Position numbers and translations under genes: made by a program
In this document: one piece after another, positions 46,966-56,420 of the stretch
How positions within the stretch are numbered: the first letter of the stretch is position 1
Layout of the letters: every line of letters starts with the position of its first letter
Source of the DNA: JANXUR01 sp038229415
GTDB lineage: Bacteria > Acidobacteriota > Terriglobia > Terriglobales > Acidobacteriaceae
Assembly (NCBI GenBank): GCA_038229415.1
Contig: JBBROM010000010.1
Location: forward strand, 62,001-126,000
Length of the DNA stretch: 64,000 bases
Direction: 5' to 3'
Notes under the pieces: model-generated
What the model was told of the DNA's origin: nothing
What the model saw: the letters and a program-made list of their open reading frames with translations, nothing else
Database searches by the model: none

Positions 46966-47907
46966 ATCAAGCAACTTCTGTTCGTTCTAGTGTGTCTAGG
47001 GTCGGCTTTCTTCGCGCAGCAGCCCGCGGCCGCGCAATATGAAACTGTTCCCGGCGTCATCTACATGGACCAGCCGACCGGCATTGAGCTGGCTACCTAC
47101 CTGGAAGTCTGGCCAGCGCTTGAGCCCTACATCAAGCGCCTGAGAGCTTCGCAAGCCGCAGCAGTCGAAGCCGACCTACACCTTCGAGCACAATCGCCCG
47201 AAGTATCAGACGGCGAACTAAACCTCTTGGCGCAACTCGAATGGCAGCATGGCGAACTGGATGCGGCGGATGGGGATGCAGCCCGGGCAGTCGCGCGGCA
47301 GCCCAATCAATCGCTCAATGCCTTCCAGCATGCCATGGCTAACTTCGCGCATCTGCGCCGGGCAAAGGGCGTTTTGGAGCAGTGGAAATGGCAGCAGAAG
47401 ACGCGCGACGCTTATCAGCGGACCTTCGCTCTCGACCCTCGCAACGTTTCGGCCCGTTACTATCTCGCATACTCTTACATGAACACGCCATGGATTGGCG
47501 GGGGCGACACCAAGAAAGCCCTCACTCTATGCGATGAGGGGATTGCGCTGGACTATGTGGGATTTTATGCGCTGCGGGCGGACGCCCATAGGCTGCGGGG
47601 CGAAATGGACCAGGCCGACGCCGACTACGATGCCGCGATCCACTTGAGAGTCGTAAAATTGAGCGCATTTCTTGACGCAGCGCAAGAAGAGCTAAAGCGC
47701 AAACACTGGGATCGCGCTAAACGATATCTGGATTGGGCTCTGCACTGCCGCCCCGACTCCAGCAAAGCGCAGGAAGGAATGGGCGACTATCTTGTTACGA
47801 TCCATGAAACAGACAAGGCAAAAGCCTTCTATCAGGCTGCGGTACAGCGTGACTCCAGCGATGACTCCGCACGAGCCAAGCTCGCTGAGCTATCAGGGGT
47901 ACGCTAA
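46966..47907 (+). CDS. TPR-repeat protein, start codon apparently lost
   Basis: A secreted TPR protein. In frame the signal peptide IKQLLFVLVCLGSAFFA is intact from 46966, but its first codon is ATC, not ATG. The GAGG site 7 bases before it fits a former ATG. Otherwise translation would have to begin at GTG 46990, cutting the signal core. The mature part has about five TPR units (for example YYLAYSYMNTPWIGGGDTKKALTLCDEGI, ALRADAHRLRGEMDQADADYDAAIHL, AKRYLDWALHCRPDSSKAQEG). Role unknown; probably a scaffold. Part of the accessory insert. Confidence 0.7.
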   Translation: MKQLLFVLVCLGSAFFAQQPAAAQYETVPGVIYMDQPTGIELATYLEVWPALEPYIKRLRASQAAAVEADLHLRAQSPEVSDGELNLLAQLEWQHGELDAADGDAARAVARQPNQSLNAFQHAMANFAHLRRAKGVLEQWKWQQKTRDAYQRTFALDPRNVSARYYLAYSYMNTPWIGGGDTKKALTLCDEGIALDYVGFYALRADAHRLRGEMDQADADYDAAIHLRVVKLSAFLDAAQEELKRKHWDRAKRYLDWALHCRPDSSKAQEGMGDYLVTIHETDKAKAFYQAAVQRDSSDDSARAKLAELSGVR

Positions 47908-47975
47908 GAGTAATCAGAGCTCCGTGCAGCGTTTTCCCGATGCACTGCTTTGGATCCCTCGCAAGCAACCTGCTA

Positions 47976-48983
47976 TTACTTCTTCAGTCTCTCAATCCGC
48001 TGCTTTGCCTGACTTACTAACTGCCCGCGCTGTTCTGCGTTGAGCGTCGTATCTTTTTCAGCCAAGGTCAGCACGCGCTCAGCAGCGACAATCGACTCAG
48101 GCTTCTTTCCCGCTGCTTCGTAAATTTCAGACAAGCCATCCTCCACACCCGTCCGCGTGGGGTAAAGTTCTTTCGCAAAGTTCAGCACGCCAATCGCATC
48201 GTCAAACCGCTTGCTGCTCGCTAGATCGCCTACGACCTCGCCGAAGCTATCCATCTCAAACGCCTCCGCCTGCGGAGACTTCTTTTGCGCGACTCGCACG
48301 CTCGCCTCGGATGCCGCCCACCCCTTGGCAAGAATCTGCCGGGTCATGCGTTCCCCAGAGAGCGGAATCTCCACATCCGGGCGCACGGTGCCCTTGTCAT
48401 ACGCCACCGCCAGCAGCTTGGGATAGAACTGCACAAACGTGTTGTCCACTGCGGCGTTTTTGGCGTGGCAAGCCAGGCAGTTGTCGCGCGAGATCGCCGA
48501 GGCCGCCTGCGTATCTCCGCCAAAGGCGTAGAAGGCCCAGCGGTCCGCGCCTTTCGACTCGTCTTTCACCTCGGCCACCAGCCCCGCCTGCGACGACTGA
48601 TAATGCCCGCTCTGATTGATCGAGCCGTGACTGGTGGAGCTGTACTCCTCCAGCGCGAACACAGTCTTGTCGGGCCACGTGGCATTTTGCAGAAAGTAGC
48701 GATACGACGCGGGCGTCACAAACACATTGGTGAACTGCGGATGATCCGTGCCCCCCGGCCCATAGCTCATGCCAAATCCCGAAGAGACGTAAATCCACTC
48801 GCGATAGTCAGCAGGACGCAGCAGCTTGCCAGAAGCATCGTACTGCGGCCCAGCGGCCGTCGTACCTTGGGCCATCGCTGCGTCGCCCGCCTGAACCCGC
48901 GCCATACTTCCGCTGAAAATCGCCAGCGCCATCCCCGCCGCCACGCTTAAAGAAGTCAAACCCAGACCCAAAGTTCGCCGCAT
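47976..48983 (-). CDS. Cytochrome P460-family protein with TPR-like tail
   Basis: A 335-aa exported haem protein. The start at 48983 (ATG with a GGGGGA site 7 bases upstream) gives a signal peptide. A longer frame reads through a palindromic repeat. The cytochrome P460 domain runs from about residue 55 (RPADYREWIYVSSGFGMSYG) to the c-type haem motif CLACH (Cys169, Cys172, His173). Lys crosslinks of true P460 cannot be judged from sequence. The C-terminal 100 residues look like TPR helices (RFDDAIGVLNFAKELYP, AAERVLTLAEKD). In related bacteria such proteins oxidise hydroxylamine or serve other periplasmic redox roles. Part of the accessory insert. Confidence 0.82.
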   Translation of the reverse strand: MRRTLGLGLTSLSVAAGMALAIFSGSMARVQAGDAAMAQGTTAAGPQYDASGKLLRPADYREWIYVSSGFGMSYGPGGTDHPQFTNVFVTPASYRYFLQNATWPDKTVFALEEYSSTSHGSINQSGHYQSSQAGLVAEVKDESKGADRWAFYAFGGDTQAASAISRDNCLACHAKNAAVDNTFVQFYPKLLAVAYDKGTVRPDVEIPLSGERMTRQILAKGWAASEASVRVAQKKSPQAEAFEMDSFGEVVGDLASSKRFDDAIGVLNFAKELYPTRTGVEDGLSEIYEAAGKKPESIVAAERVLTLAEKDTTLNAEQRGQLVSQAKQRIERLKK

Positions 48984-49080
48984 CCGATTTTCCCCCAGTT
49001 GGAACACACCGATCCCGCCCGCAGATTTCTGCACGCAAGAATAGTACGTGGAAAGTTGGAGATCCGTTCCAAGGTAAAAG

Positions 49081-49117
49081 CCCACTCTTGTCCGCAAACT
49101 GCGCGGACAAGAGTGGG
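49081..49117. repeat. REP palindrome with 15-bp perfect arms
   Basis: A perfect hairpin (49081-49095 with 49103-49117) sharing the CCCACTC...GAGTGGGGCAC ends with the family near the RAYT. It lies between the cytochrome P460 gene and tsf, at the right end of the insert. Confidence 0.8.
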
Positions 49118-49166
49118 GCACCTGTTCTCACCTGAAACTCGAAACCAGAAACTCGAAGCTGCTCTG

Positions 49167-49814
49167 TTACTCCGCGGCTACTTCCACAGCTTTGGCAATC
49201 GCCACCGTCTGGCCCGGGTCGCCGACCTTGAACCTAGCGAACCGGCGCACGGTGATGTTTTCGCCGAGCTTGCCGACGGCCGTCGCGATCAACTGCGCGA
49301 TCGTGGCGGACTGTTCCTTGATGAAGGGCTGGTCGTACAGGCAGACCTCCTCATAGAACTTGCCCATCTTGCCCTCGACGATCTTTTCCACCACCGCAGG
49401 TGGTTTGCCAGTCGCGGCTGCTTGCGCACGATAGATTTCCTTCTCGCGCTCAAACGCCTCGGGGGTCACTTCGTCGCGCTTGACGAACTTGGGGTCAGCG
49501 GCGGCGATGTGCATGGCAATATCGTGGATGAGCTGCTTGAAGTCGTCGGTACGGGCCACAAAGTCGCTCTCGCAGTTCACTTCCACCAGCACGCCAATCT
49601 TTCCGCCGGCATGGATGTAGTGCGCTACCACGCCTTCACTGGTGGCGCGGTCGGCCTTCTTGGCCGCAACAGAAACGCCGCGCTTGCGCAGCATCACGAT
49701 CGCGTCGTCCAGATTGCCCTTGCTCTCGACCAAGGCCTTCTTGCAATCCATCATCGGGGCTCCGGTCTTGTCGCGGAGCTCTTTTACCTGTGCAGCAGTA
49801 ATGTTCTCAGACAT
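49167..49814 (-). CDS. tsf: Translation elongation factor Ts
   Basis: Exchanges GDP on EF-Tu. The 215-aa short form has the UBA-like N-terminus (ITAAQVKELRDKTGAPMMDCKKALVES), then GKIGVLVEVNCESDFVARTDDFKQ, and a core with PFIKEQSATIAQLI. The short length, missing part of the E. coli C-terminal module, is common in this phylum. In most relatives it is followed by pyrH. Here it is followed by cytochrome P460. Confidence 0.97.
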   Translation of the reverse strand: MSENITAAQVKELRDKTGAPMMDCKKALVESKGNLDDAIVMLRKRGVSVAAKKADRATSEGVVAHYIHAGGKIGVLVEVNCESDFVARTDDFKQLIHDIAMHIAAADPKFVKRDEVTPEAFEREKEIYRAQAAATGKPPAVVEKIVEGKMGKFYEEVCLYDQPFIKEQSATIAQLIATAVGKLGENITVRRFARFKVGDPGQTVAIAKAVEVAAE

Positions 49815-49884
49815 AAATGATCCTGTATGGCAAATGAAATTTGTTGGTGCCAGAGGCAGCTCGCGCCACCTGCTTAGCGGTTGA

Positions 49885-49923
49885 CAGAAAAATGGCCCGC
49901 GAGCGAACCGTTGCGCGCGGGCC
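49885..49923 (-). terminator. Terminator between rpsB and tsf
   Basis: A GC-rich hairpin (49894-49901 with 49916-49923) lies just after the rpsB stop. On the minus strand it is followed by ATTTTTCTG. It is a typical attenuator between rpsB and tsf and would lower tsf expression relative to rpsB. Confidence 0.7.
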
Positions 49924-49949
49924 GGGTCCGTTCTAGAACAATCCCTGGG

Positions 49950-50897
<948 letters not shown>

Positions 50898-51018
50898 ATC
50901 GTCTCCCTTTCGAATCGCATCCGGCGATGCTTCTGTGCGCCGGATTTATTCCCTACACCCCCGCGCCCGTTGCCGGGATGCGGGAAGATTGAACTCCCTA
51001 AAACAAGTTGCCAGTGCT

Positions 51019-51414
51019 TTACCGCTTGCTGAACTGGAAGCGCTTGCGAGCGCCCTTCTGTCCGTACTTCTTGCGTTCCTTGCCACGCGCATCGCGGGTG
51101 ACCAAGCCTTCGGCCTTGAGCTTCTTGCGAAATTCGCCGTTGAACAACATCAGGGCGCGGGCGATGCCGAGGCTGACTGCGCCAGCTTGGCCGTTCACGC
51201 CGCCACCAGCCACATTCGCCAGAATGTTGAAGGCAGCCAGAGTCTCGCTCGAAAGCAGCGGACGCTTGGCTTCACTGCGCTGGGCTTCGGTCACGAAATA
51301 TTCCTCGAAACCCTTGCCGTTGACCTTGAACTCGCCGCTGCCGGGGCGCAAAAATACGCGTGCCACCGCTGACTTGCGGCGTCCCGTTCCGTAGTACTGA
51401 ACCAATTCAGCCAT
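51019..51414 (-). CDS. rpsI: 30S ribosomal protein S9
   Basis: A 131-aa ribosomal protein: YYGTGRRKSAVARVFLRPGSGEFKVNGK, GGGVNGQAGAVSLGIARAL, and the basic tail ending in FQFSKR. I chose the MAELVQYYG start (51414). The longer frame from 51477 adds basic residues that do not match the family. It is 76 bases after rplM. Confidence 0.96.
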   Translation of the reverse strand: MAELVQYYGTGRRKSAVARVFLRPGSGEFKVNGKGFEEYFVTEAQRSEAKRPLLSSETLAAFNILANVAGGGVNGQAGAVSLGIARALMLFNGEFRKKLKAEGLVTRDARGKERKKYGQKGARKRFQFSKR

Positions 51415-51490
51415 TGCTTCGTTTCTCGCTATTCTCTTGATTCTTATTCGGGGCGACGAGCGCACCCGGCAAAACATTCATGCACTGGCT

Positions 51491-51925
51491 CTAATACTTT
51501 AGCGCCAGCAACTCGGGCTTCTGCGCTTCGTGCGGATGCTTTTCATCGCGATAGACCATGAGCTTGTCAATCATGTTGCGTCCCAGCTTGCTCTTGGGCA
51601 GCATGCCATGCACGGCTTCGCGGATGATCTCTTCCGGCTTGCGCACCAGCCGCTTCTTATACTCTTCATGGCGGATGCCACCTGGGTATCCGGTGTAGTG
51701 GTGGTACATCTTCTGATCCGACTTCATGCCGGTGATCTTGATCTTCTCGGCATTGATCACGATCACGTGATCGCCAGTGTCCAGAAAAGGTGTATAGCGC
51801 GGATTGTTCTTGCCGCTCAGAATGCGCGAGACGAGGCTCGCCAACCGGCCCAAAGTCTGGCCCGAGGCATCCACAACGTGCCACTTCCGCACTATGTCCC
51901 CCTGTTTGGGGAAATAGGTAGACAT
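51491..51925 (-). CDS. rplM: 50S ribosomal protein L13
   Basis: A 144-aa protein with the L13 signature: WHVVDASGQTLGRLASLVSRILSGKNNPRYTPFLDTGDHVIVINAEKIKITG, HHYTGYPGG, and AVHGMLPKSKLGRNMIDKLMVY. It is the first gene of the rplM-rpsI-rpsB-tsf run on the minus strand. Confidence 0.97.
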   Translation of the reverse strand: MSTYFPKQGDIVRKWHVVDASGQTLGRLASLVSRILSGKNNPRYTPFLDTGDHVIVINAEKIKITGMKSDQKMYHHYTGYPGGIRHEEYKKRLVRKPEEIIREAVHGMLPKSKLGRNMIDKLMVYRDEKHPHEAQKPELLALKY

Positions 51926-52135
51926 CGAAATCGCTCCAAAGAATACGCTTTACGCGAAAAAGTCCGCTGAACTAAACCCTGCGCAGGAGGCGCAAGCGAA
52001 TCAGGCGGGCAACCGCTGGTACTCCAAAGGTTTTAGGATACTGGCGTAGAGGGGGTGTTGTCAAACCCGCGTGGCCGAAAAGAGAGAATTTGCGACCCTC
52101 TCTATGAACGAGCACCGCCCCTTGTTTTCAGTATC

Positions 52136-53218
52136 TCAGTGGCTCTCCGGTATGGCAAACCGCTGGTCGTCCACTGCGGCGTTGGCTTCTATTTTGTCCA
52201 GCTTCACGGTAAACGCTCCGCTAGGCCGCGCAATCGTCCATTGAAAGGGTTGCTTGGCGCCGTTCACCTCACGAAAGTCGGCGTAGTCCACCTGTGTGGG
52301 GTTACGGCCAAGTGGCGTTTCCACATAGCGCACCATGCGGACGAGCAGACCCGTGTCCTCGGCAAAGTAGAGCCGCACCGGCGGCTTGCCCTCACGTTCG
52401 CCCATCACGAGGCGCACCGATGCCTCGCCTCCCGCAGAGCTAATTTTCTCCACGCCAAACACTTGCGTCTTGGGGAACAGTTCCTTGAGCCGCAGCGGCA
52501 GATAAAACTCCCCATCGAGTTGCTGCCCCTCCAGTTCGCCGCCGGTCACTGGACGCACGCCGTGACTGCTCGTAAGAAACCCTTGCCTGCCATCAAATAC
52601 AGTCGCACTTTCGCCGTCAGGAAATTTCACGACTGCCGCACGCTTATTCGGAGCAGTCGCGTAGATGTCCATTGGCGTCTTTAGCCCGTTGGCCAGTTCC
52701 ATCTGGCCGTGCATCACACGAGACGTCGTTTTCCGAATCGCCGCCCCTCCGCCCAACGCCTGCACGTAACGAGCAAAGACCGCATCCGCGGTTGGCGCGT
52801 CCTTGTCGCGTTCGGGATGAGCCACCGCCTCCTCAGCTGCAACCGGCGGCGCCACTCGTGGCTTCAGCGCACCTTGATGACAGGTGAAGCACGTGACGGC
52901 ACGCTCACCCTCAAAGTGACTCTTGTTGATGGCGAACATCATCTCCATCATCTTCCGGGCTTTCTTTTTCTCGTCCTTGTCGTCGCGGAAGGGTTCGCGC
53001 TTTACGTGGCAGGTGTCGCAACTGGTGCCGAGCGACGACGCGATGAACTGCATCGCTGGCACCAGCTGATCGGCGGGCGCATCTTTGAGTACAGTCACAT
53101 TCTTGAACACTTGGCCCGCCTTGACATCGGGCGGCGGCTGCGCTTGCCCGCGCAAAGGAAGGTAAGCCGAAATCGCAGCAAGAGCGATGGCCAATACAGC
53201 GAGCAGCAAGCGATTCAC
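52136..53218 (-). CDS. Reaction-centre-type dihaem cytochrome c
   Basis: A 360-aa exported dihaem protein. GTG at 53218 (GGAG site upstream) overlaps the stop of the DinB gene by 4 bases (GTGA). A signal peptide (RLLLAVLAIALAAISAYL) precedes a domain with two haem motifs, Cys67-x2-Cys70-His71 (CDTCH) and CFTCH near residues 110-114. The spacing with MMEMMFAINKSH between them matches the photosynthetic reaction centre cytochrome c subunit family, which also occurs in non-phototrophs. The second half (from about residue 150) is a beta-rich lipoprotein-sorting-like domain. Partner redox system unknown. Confidence 0.85.
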   Translation of the reverse strand: MNRLLLAVLAIALAAISAYLPLRGQAQPPPDVKAGQVFKNVTVLKDAPADQLVPAMQFIASSLGTSCDTCHVKREPFRDDKDEKKKARKMMEMMFAINKSHFEGERAVTCFTCHQGALKPRVAPPVAAEEAVAHPERDKDAPTADAVFARYVQALGGGAAIRKTTSRVMHGQMELANGLKTPMDIYATAPNKRAAVVKFPDGESATVFDGRQGFLTSSHGVRPVTGGELEGQQLDGEFYLPLRLKELFPKTQVFGVEKISSAGGEASVRLVMGEREGKPPVRLYFAEDTGLLVRMVRYVETPLGRNPTQVDYADFREVNGAKQPFQWTIARPSGAFTVKLDKIEANAAVDDQRFAIPESH

Positions 53219-53805
53219 TCTTTCTCTCCTTGGAGGATAGTAGGGTTGGCAGGCTTCATAAACTTCGCAACCATCTTGGCATTGAACTCTTCGGTCTTGC
53301 CGCGAGGCACGCTCAGCGTCTGCCACTCCGCCGCACGCAGGTGCTTGGCCAGAAACACGATCTGGCCTACGTGGTACACCATGTGATTGAGCGAACGGTT
53401 AATGGCCTGCAAAACCGTATGCGGCTCATGGCGAATCTTCACCGTGTTGCCCAAATCATCCGGCTTTAGTGCGGCGAGTGATGCGAACAGAATCGCCCAC
53501 GACTCTTCCCAGCATTGCATCAGGGCTTCGCGCGTGTCTTCGGGAGTGATGAGGAACTCGTTGTCGCGATGGCGGTCGGGCTTCTCGCCGTCGCTGGTAC
53601 CGAAGTCCGCCCAACGCGAACGCAGATTCCCCGCAATGTGCTTCACCAGCAACGCGAGGTTGTTCGACTCTTCATCGAGCAGCACAAAGAACTTATCGTC
53701 CGCAACTTGCGCCATTGCAGTTTCAGCTCCGCGCTTGTGCGCGCGAAAGGCGCGGAAGGCTTCGTCGAGATAGGCTGCTTGGGATATGTTGGTCACCTTG
53801 CTCAT
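53215..53805 (-). CDS. DinB/DUF1572-family protein
   Basis: A 196-aa four-helix bundle of the DinB superfamily: NNLALLVKHIAGNLRSRW has the first metal-ligand His, and LNHMVYHVGQIVFLAKHL has the second and third. Members bind a metal and often catalyse thiol transfers with bacillithiol, mycothiol or other cofactors, but the activity here is unknown. Overlaps the dihaem cytochrome start by 4 bases. Confidence 0.82.
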   Translation of the reverse strand: MSKVTNISQAAYLDEAFRAFRAHKRGAETAMAQVADDKFFVLLDEESNNLALLVKHIAGNLRSRWADFGTSDGEKPDRHRDNEFLITPEDTREALMQCWEESWAILFASLAALKPDDLGNTVKIRHEPHTVLQAINRSLNHMVYHVGQIVFLAKHLRAAEWQTLSVPRGKTEEFNAKMVAKFMKPANPTILQGEKE

Positions 53806-53834
53806 TCATCCTTACTTAGCGGAGATTATCCAAC

Positions 53835-54134
53835 TTACAAGGGATCACTAGAGGAGTGCGCTGAATTCTGCACGGGAGCCTCGATCATGACTAGAACCCC
53901 TCCAACCCATTTTGAAAAAATGTTATAGCTTATCGCGACAAATGCGCCGACAAAGGGGCCCGCGATGATTGAGATTGCCGCAAGTGCGAGAAAAAAGGCA
54001 TGCCCGAAGCCATCTGCCAAGACAGACCACGCAGTAAATATTAGGGCGGGCGCAATATGCATGAGTGCGGATATTTTCGCGCAGGAAAGAATTCCAATTC
54101 TCTTTATCCGCACCGTTTGAGTTGTTGTATTCAT
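53835..54134 (-). CDS. Small membrane protein (hypothetical)
   Basis: A 99-aa protein with two membrane helices: about residues 12-36 (ILSCAKISALMHIAPALIFTAW) and 43-68 (GHAFFLALAAISIIAGPFVGAFVAIS). The start MNTTTQTVRIKRIG at 54134 follows the hydantoinase stop by about 10 bases. The VRIKRIGILSCAKIS beginning resembles the DUF3566-like family seen next to unrelated genes in Acidobacteriota. Role unknown. Confidence 0.55.
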   Translation of the reverse strand: MNTTTQTVRIKRIGILSCAKISALMHIAPALIFTAWSVLADGFGHAFFLALAAISIIAGPFVGAFVAISYNIFSKWVGGVLVMIEAPVQNSAHSSSDPL

Positions 54135-54144
54135 CTCAATTTCT

Positions 54145-55917
54145 TTACTTCCCCCAGCCACCGCCGCCCGGCGACTCAATCCGAATCTTGTCACCCTTGC
54201 GCAGTGGACGACTGAACTTGCCCGGCATCGTTTCTTCTTGCCCATCCTCGCGAATCACACTCGCCTTGCCCAGTGCCCCATCGCTGCCTCCGTCGAGCCC
54301 ATAGGGCGCAAACCTCCTGCGCTCTGCAAGCAGCGTCACCTGCGCGTCCGTCAGCAGCTCGATCTCACGCACAATGCCATCCCCGCCGCGATGTTTGCCC
54401 GCTCCGCCGCTGCCGCGCCGCAACGAATATCGCGTCACCCGCAGCGGATACGCATACTCCAGCGCCTCGGCTGGCGTGTTCAGCGAATTCGTCATGTGCG
54501 TGTGCACGCCACTTACGCCGTCCTTTGTAGGCCGCGCGCCCATGCCTCCAGCCAGCGTCTCGTAATAGGCGAACGGTTCCGGCACACCGCCCGAACCCAC
54601 AAATCGTGTGTCCATGCCACCAATGGTCAAATTATTCATCGTGCCCGCCGCCGCAGCAGGCACGCGATCCGGCGCAGCCTTCGCCAGCGCGCGTAGCAAC
54701 ACATCCACGATGCGTTGTGACATCTCCACGTTGCCGCCCGCGACGGCCGCTGGAGGTTGCGCATCCACGACGGTTCCCTTGCGGGTGATCACGCGCACCG
54801 GACGCATCAACCCCGCCGTGGCAGGCACATCCTCTTGCAGCAGACAGCGGAACACGTAAAAGCACGCCGAATACGCAATCGCTTCCACCGCATTGGTGGA
54901 GCCCGCAACTTGCGCATCACACTCGGTGAAATCCACCGTGACGAGCGGTGAACTTTTGTGCAACGCAGCCTTGCCATGCCGCGCGGGTTTGCTAATCGCA
55001 ATCTTCACCGCCAGCCGCACCGGATTGCCGCCAGCCGCATCGTCATCCAGAAAGTCTTCCGCCTCGTACACGCCCGGCGGCAGCGCAATCAGCAACGCGC
55101 GCATCAACCGCTCGGAATAGTCCTGCAACTCGTCAGACGCTCGTTGTACCCGCAGCACTCCGTAACGCGCGCACGCTTCGCGCAGCTGTTCCGCACCCGT
55201 ATGGCACGAAGCCAGTTGCGCGCCCAGGTCGCCTTCGCGCTCGCGCGGCGTACGCACGTTGCGCAAGATCAGTGCCAGCACATCCCGCTGCATCTCGCCG
55301 CGCTTCACCAACTTGATCGGCGGAATGCGAATGCCTTCCTGAAAAATCTCCGTACACAACCCCATGGAACCAGCAAAGGTACCGCCCACATCGGCGTGAT
55401 GCGCGCGGTTCGCTACATAAAAATCGGGACGTCCTACAGGGTGCGCATCGCCATGATGGAGCGCCTTTCCGCGCAGCGGATTTTCCTTGCTCTGCTTTCC
55501 CAGGATGTACACCGGTGCCACCAGCGTAATGTCGGGCAAGTGCGTCCCACCGCAAAACGGATCATTCAGAATCGCAACGTCGCCGGGCCCGAGCGTAAGT
55601 TCGCGAATCGCAGCATCCACCGACATCGGCATCGAGCCCAGATGCACGGGCATGTGGTCACCCATCGCAACCGCTTGCCCAGCCGCGTCAAACACGGCGC
55701 AGGAGTAGTCGCGCCGCTCTTTTATGTTGGGCGAAAACGCGGTGCGTCGCAGCGCCGCGCCCATCTCTTCGGCAATGGAATGGAACAAGCTCTTGAAGAC
55801 TTCCAGCTCAATCGGGTCAAACTGGGAGTCCGAGCCGGCCCGCGAAGTTGCGCTCGAAGAAGCTGCCCCCAGACCGGGATTGGAACGTTCGTTGCTGTTT
55901 CGCGCTGCGCTCATCAC
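54145..55917 (-). CDS. N-methylhydantoinase B / 5-oxoprolinase beta-type subunit
   Basis: A 590-aa enzyme of the hydantoinase B/oxoprolinase family: SQFDPIELEVFKSLFHSIAEEMGAALRRTAFSPNIKERRDYSCAVFD, GDVAILNDPFCGGTHLPDITLVAPV, RAHHADVGG, TMNNLTIGG and GRGPAGAGK-type glycine-rich segment near the end. Partner hyuA is not in the window. Together they hydrolyse five-membered lactams in an ATP-dependent reaction. The last 20 residues are Gly-rich (PGGGGWGK). Substrate cannot be told from sequence. Confidence 0.9.
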   Translation of the reverse strand: MMSAARNSNERSNPGLGAASSSATSRAGSDSQFDPIELEVFKSLFHSIAEEMGAALRRTAFSPNIKERRDYSCAVFDAAGQAVAMGDHMPVHLGSMPMSVDAAIRELTLGPGDVAILNDPFCGGTHLPDITLVAPVYILGKQSKENPLRGKALHHGDAHPVGRPDFYVANRAHHADVGGTFAGSMGLCTEIFQEGIRIPPIKLVKRGEMQRDVLALILRNVRTPREREGDLGAQLASCHTGAEQLREACARYGVLRVQRASDELQDYSERLMRALLIALPPGVYEAEDFLDDDAAGGNPVRLAVKIAISKPARHGKAALHKSSPLVTVDFTECDAQVAGSTNAVEAIAYSACFYVFRCLLQEDVPATAGLMRPVRVITRKGTVVDAQPPAAVAGGNVEMSQRIVDVLLRALAKAAPDRVPAAAAGTMNNLTIGGMDTRFVGSGGVPEPFAYYETLAGGMGARPTKDGVSGVHTHMTNSLNTPAEALEYAYPLRVTRYSLRRGSGGAGKHRGGDGIVREIELLTDAQVTLLAERRRFAPYGLDGGSDGALGKASVIREDGQEETMPGKFSRPLRKGDKIRIESPGGGGWGK

Positions 55918-56015
55918 AGAAAATCAGTGTAAGGCACAAGCACCCACCTGCCCGTCAAGTGGCACAAGATTCGCCGGATCAGCGTCTTAGCAACGAGCCT
56001 GTGGAAAAATATCTG

Positions 56016-56045
56016 TTGACATTGTTGAGCAGACACCACAAAATG
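56016..56045 (+). promoter_or_regulatory. Candidate promoter for the histone-like gene
   Basis: TTGACA at 56016-56021 is a perfect -35. An A-rich -10 candidate (CAAAAT, 4 of 6 matches) lies 17 bases later, ending at 56044. Transcription would begin near 56051 and leave an 85-base leader before the histone-like start codon. Confidence 0.4.
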
Positions 56046-56136
56046 TTGTGTTAGCAATGCTGTTCATTCTAGTAATGGGCAGCAGGGGTAGAAGTCACCC
56101 CAAACTCAAGGGAAAAAATCAACGGAGGATTACATT

Positions 56137-56226
56137 ATGCCTGCTGCTAAAAAGGCTGCACCGAAGAAGAAGGTCGCTGCGAAGAAACCCGCCGCGAAGA
56201 AGCCCGCTGCGAAGAAAAAGCACTAA
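56137..56226 (+). CDS. 29-aa histone H1-like mini-protein
   Basis: A short ORF with a strong ribosome site (GGAGG, 8 bases before ATG). The product starts MPAAKKAAPKKK and consists of repeated Ala-Lys-Pro units (AAKKPAAKKP), ending KKKH. Nearly every residue is Ala, Lys or Pro. It resembles the C-terminal tail of histone H1 and the small HC1-like proteins known from several bacteria. A DNA-binding or nucleoid role is probable but not shown. A strong terminator follows at 56256. Confidence 0.75.
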   Translation: MPAAKKAAPKKKVAAKKPAAKKPAAKKKH

Positions 56227-56255
56227 CACGCGAGCTTCGGCTATGCGCGTTGTAG

Positions 56256-56278
56256 AGGCCTCCGCTGCGCGGAGGCCT
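56256..56278 (+). terminator. Terminator after the histone-like gene
   Basis: A perfect 10-bp GC-rich stem (AGGCCTCCGC and its complement) with a 3-base loop, beginning 30 bases past the stop. T-rich bases are few, but the stem is strong. Confidence 0.65.
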
Positions 56279-56420
56279 TATTCGTTGGAGGCGTACTCTA
56301 CGCCGACAGTACCTGTGCCGGTTGTAGCCGATCACTAAATTTGCTAAAGATAGCAATAGCGAATCAGTACCGGAAGTGTTGGGCGAGTTGCTGAACTCCC
56401 ACTCGCCGCTGTTTCATCTC

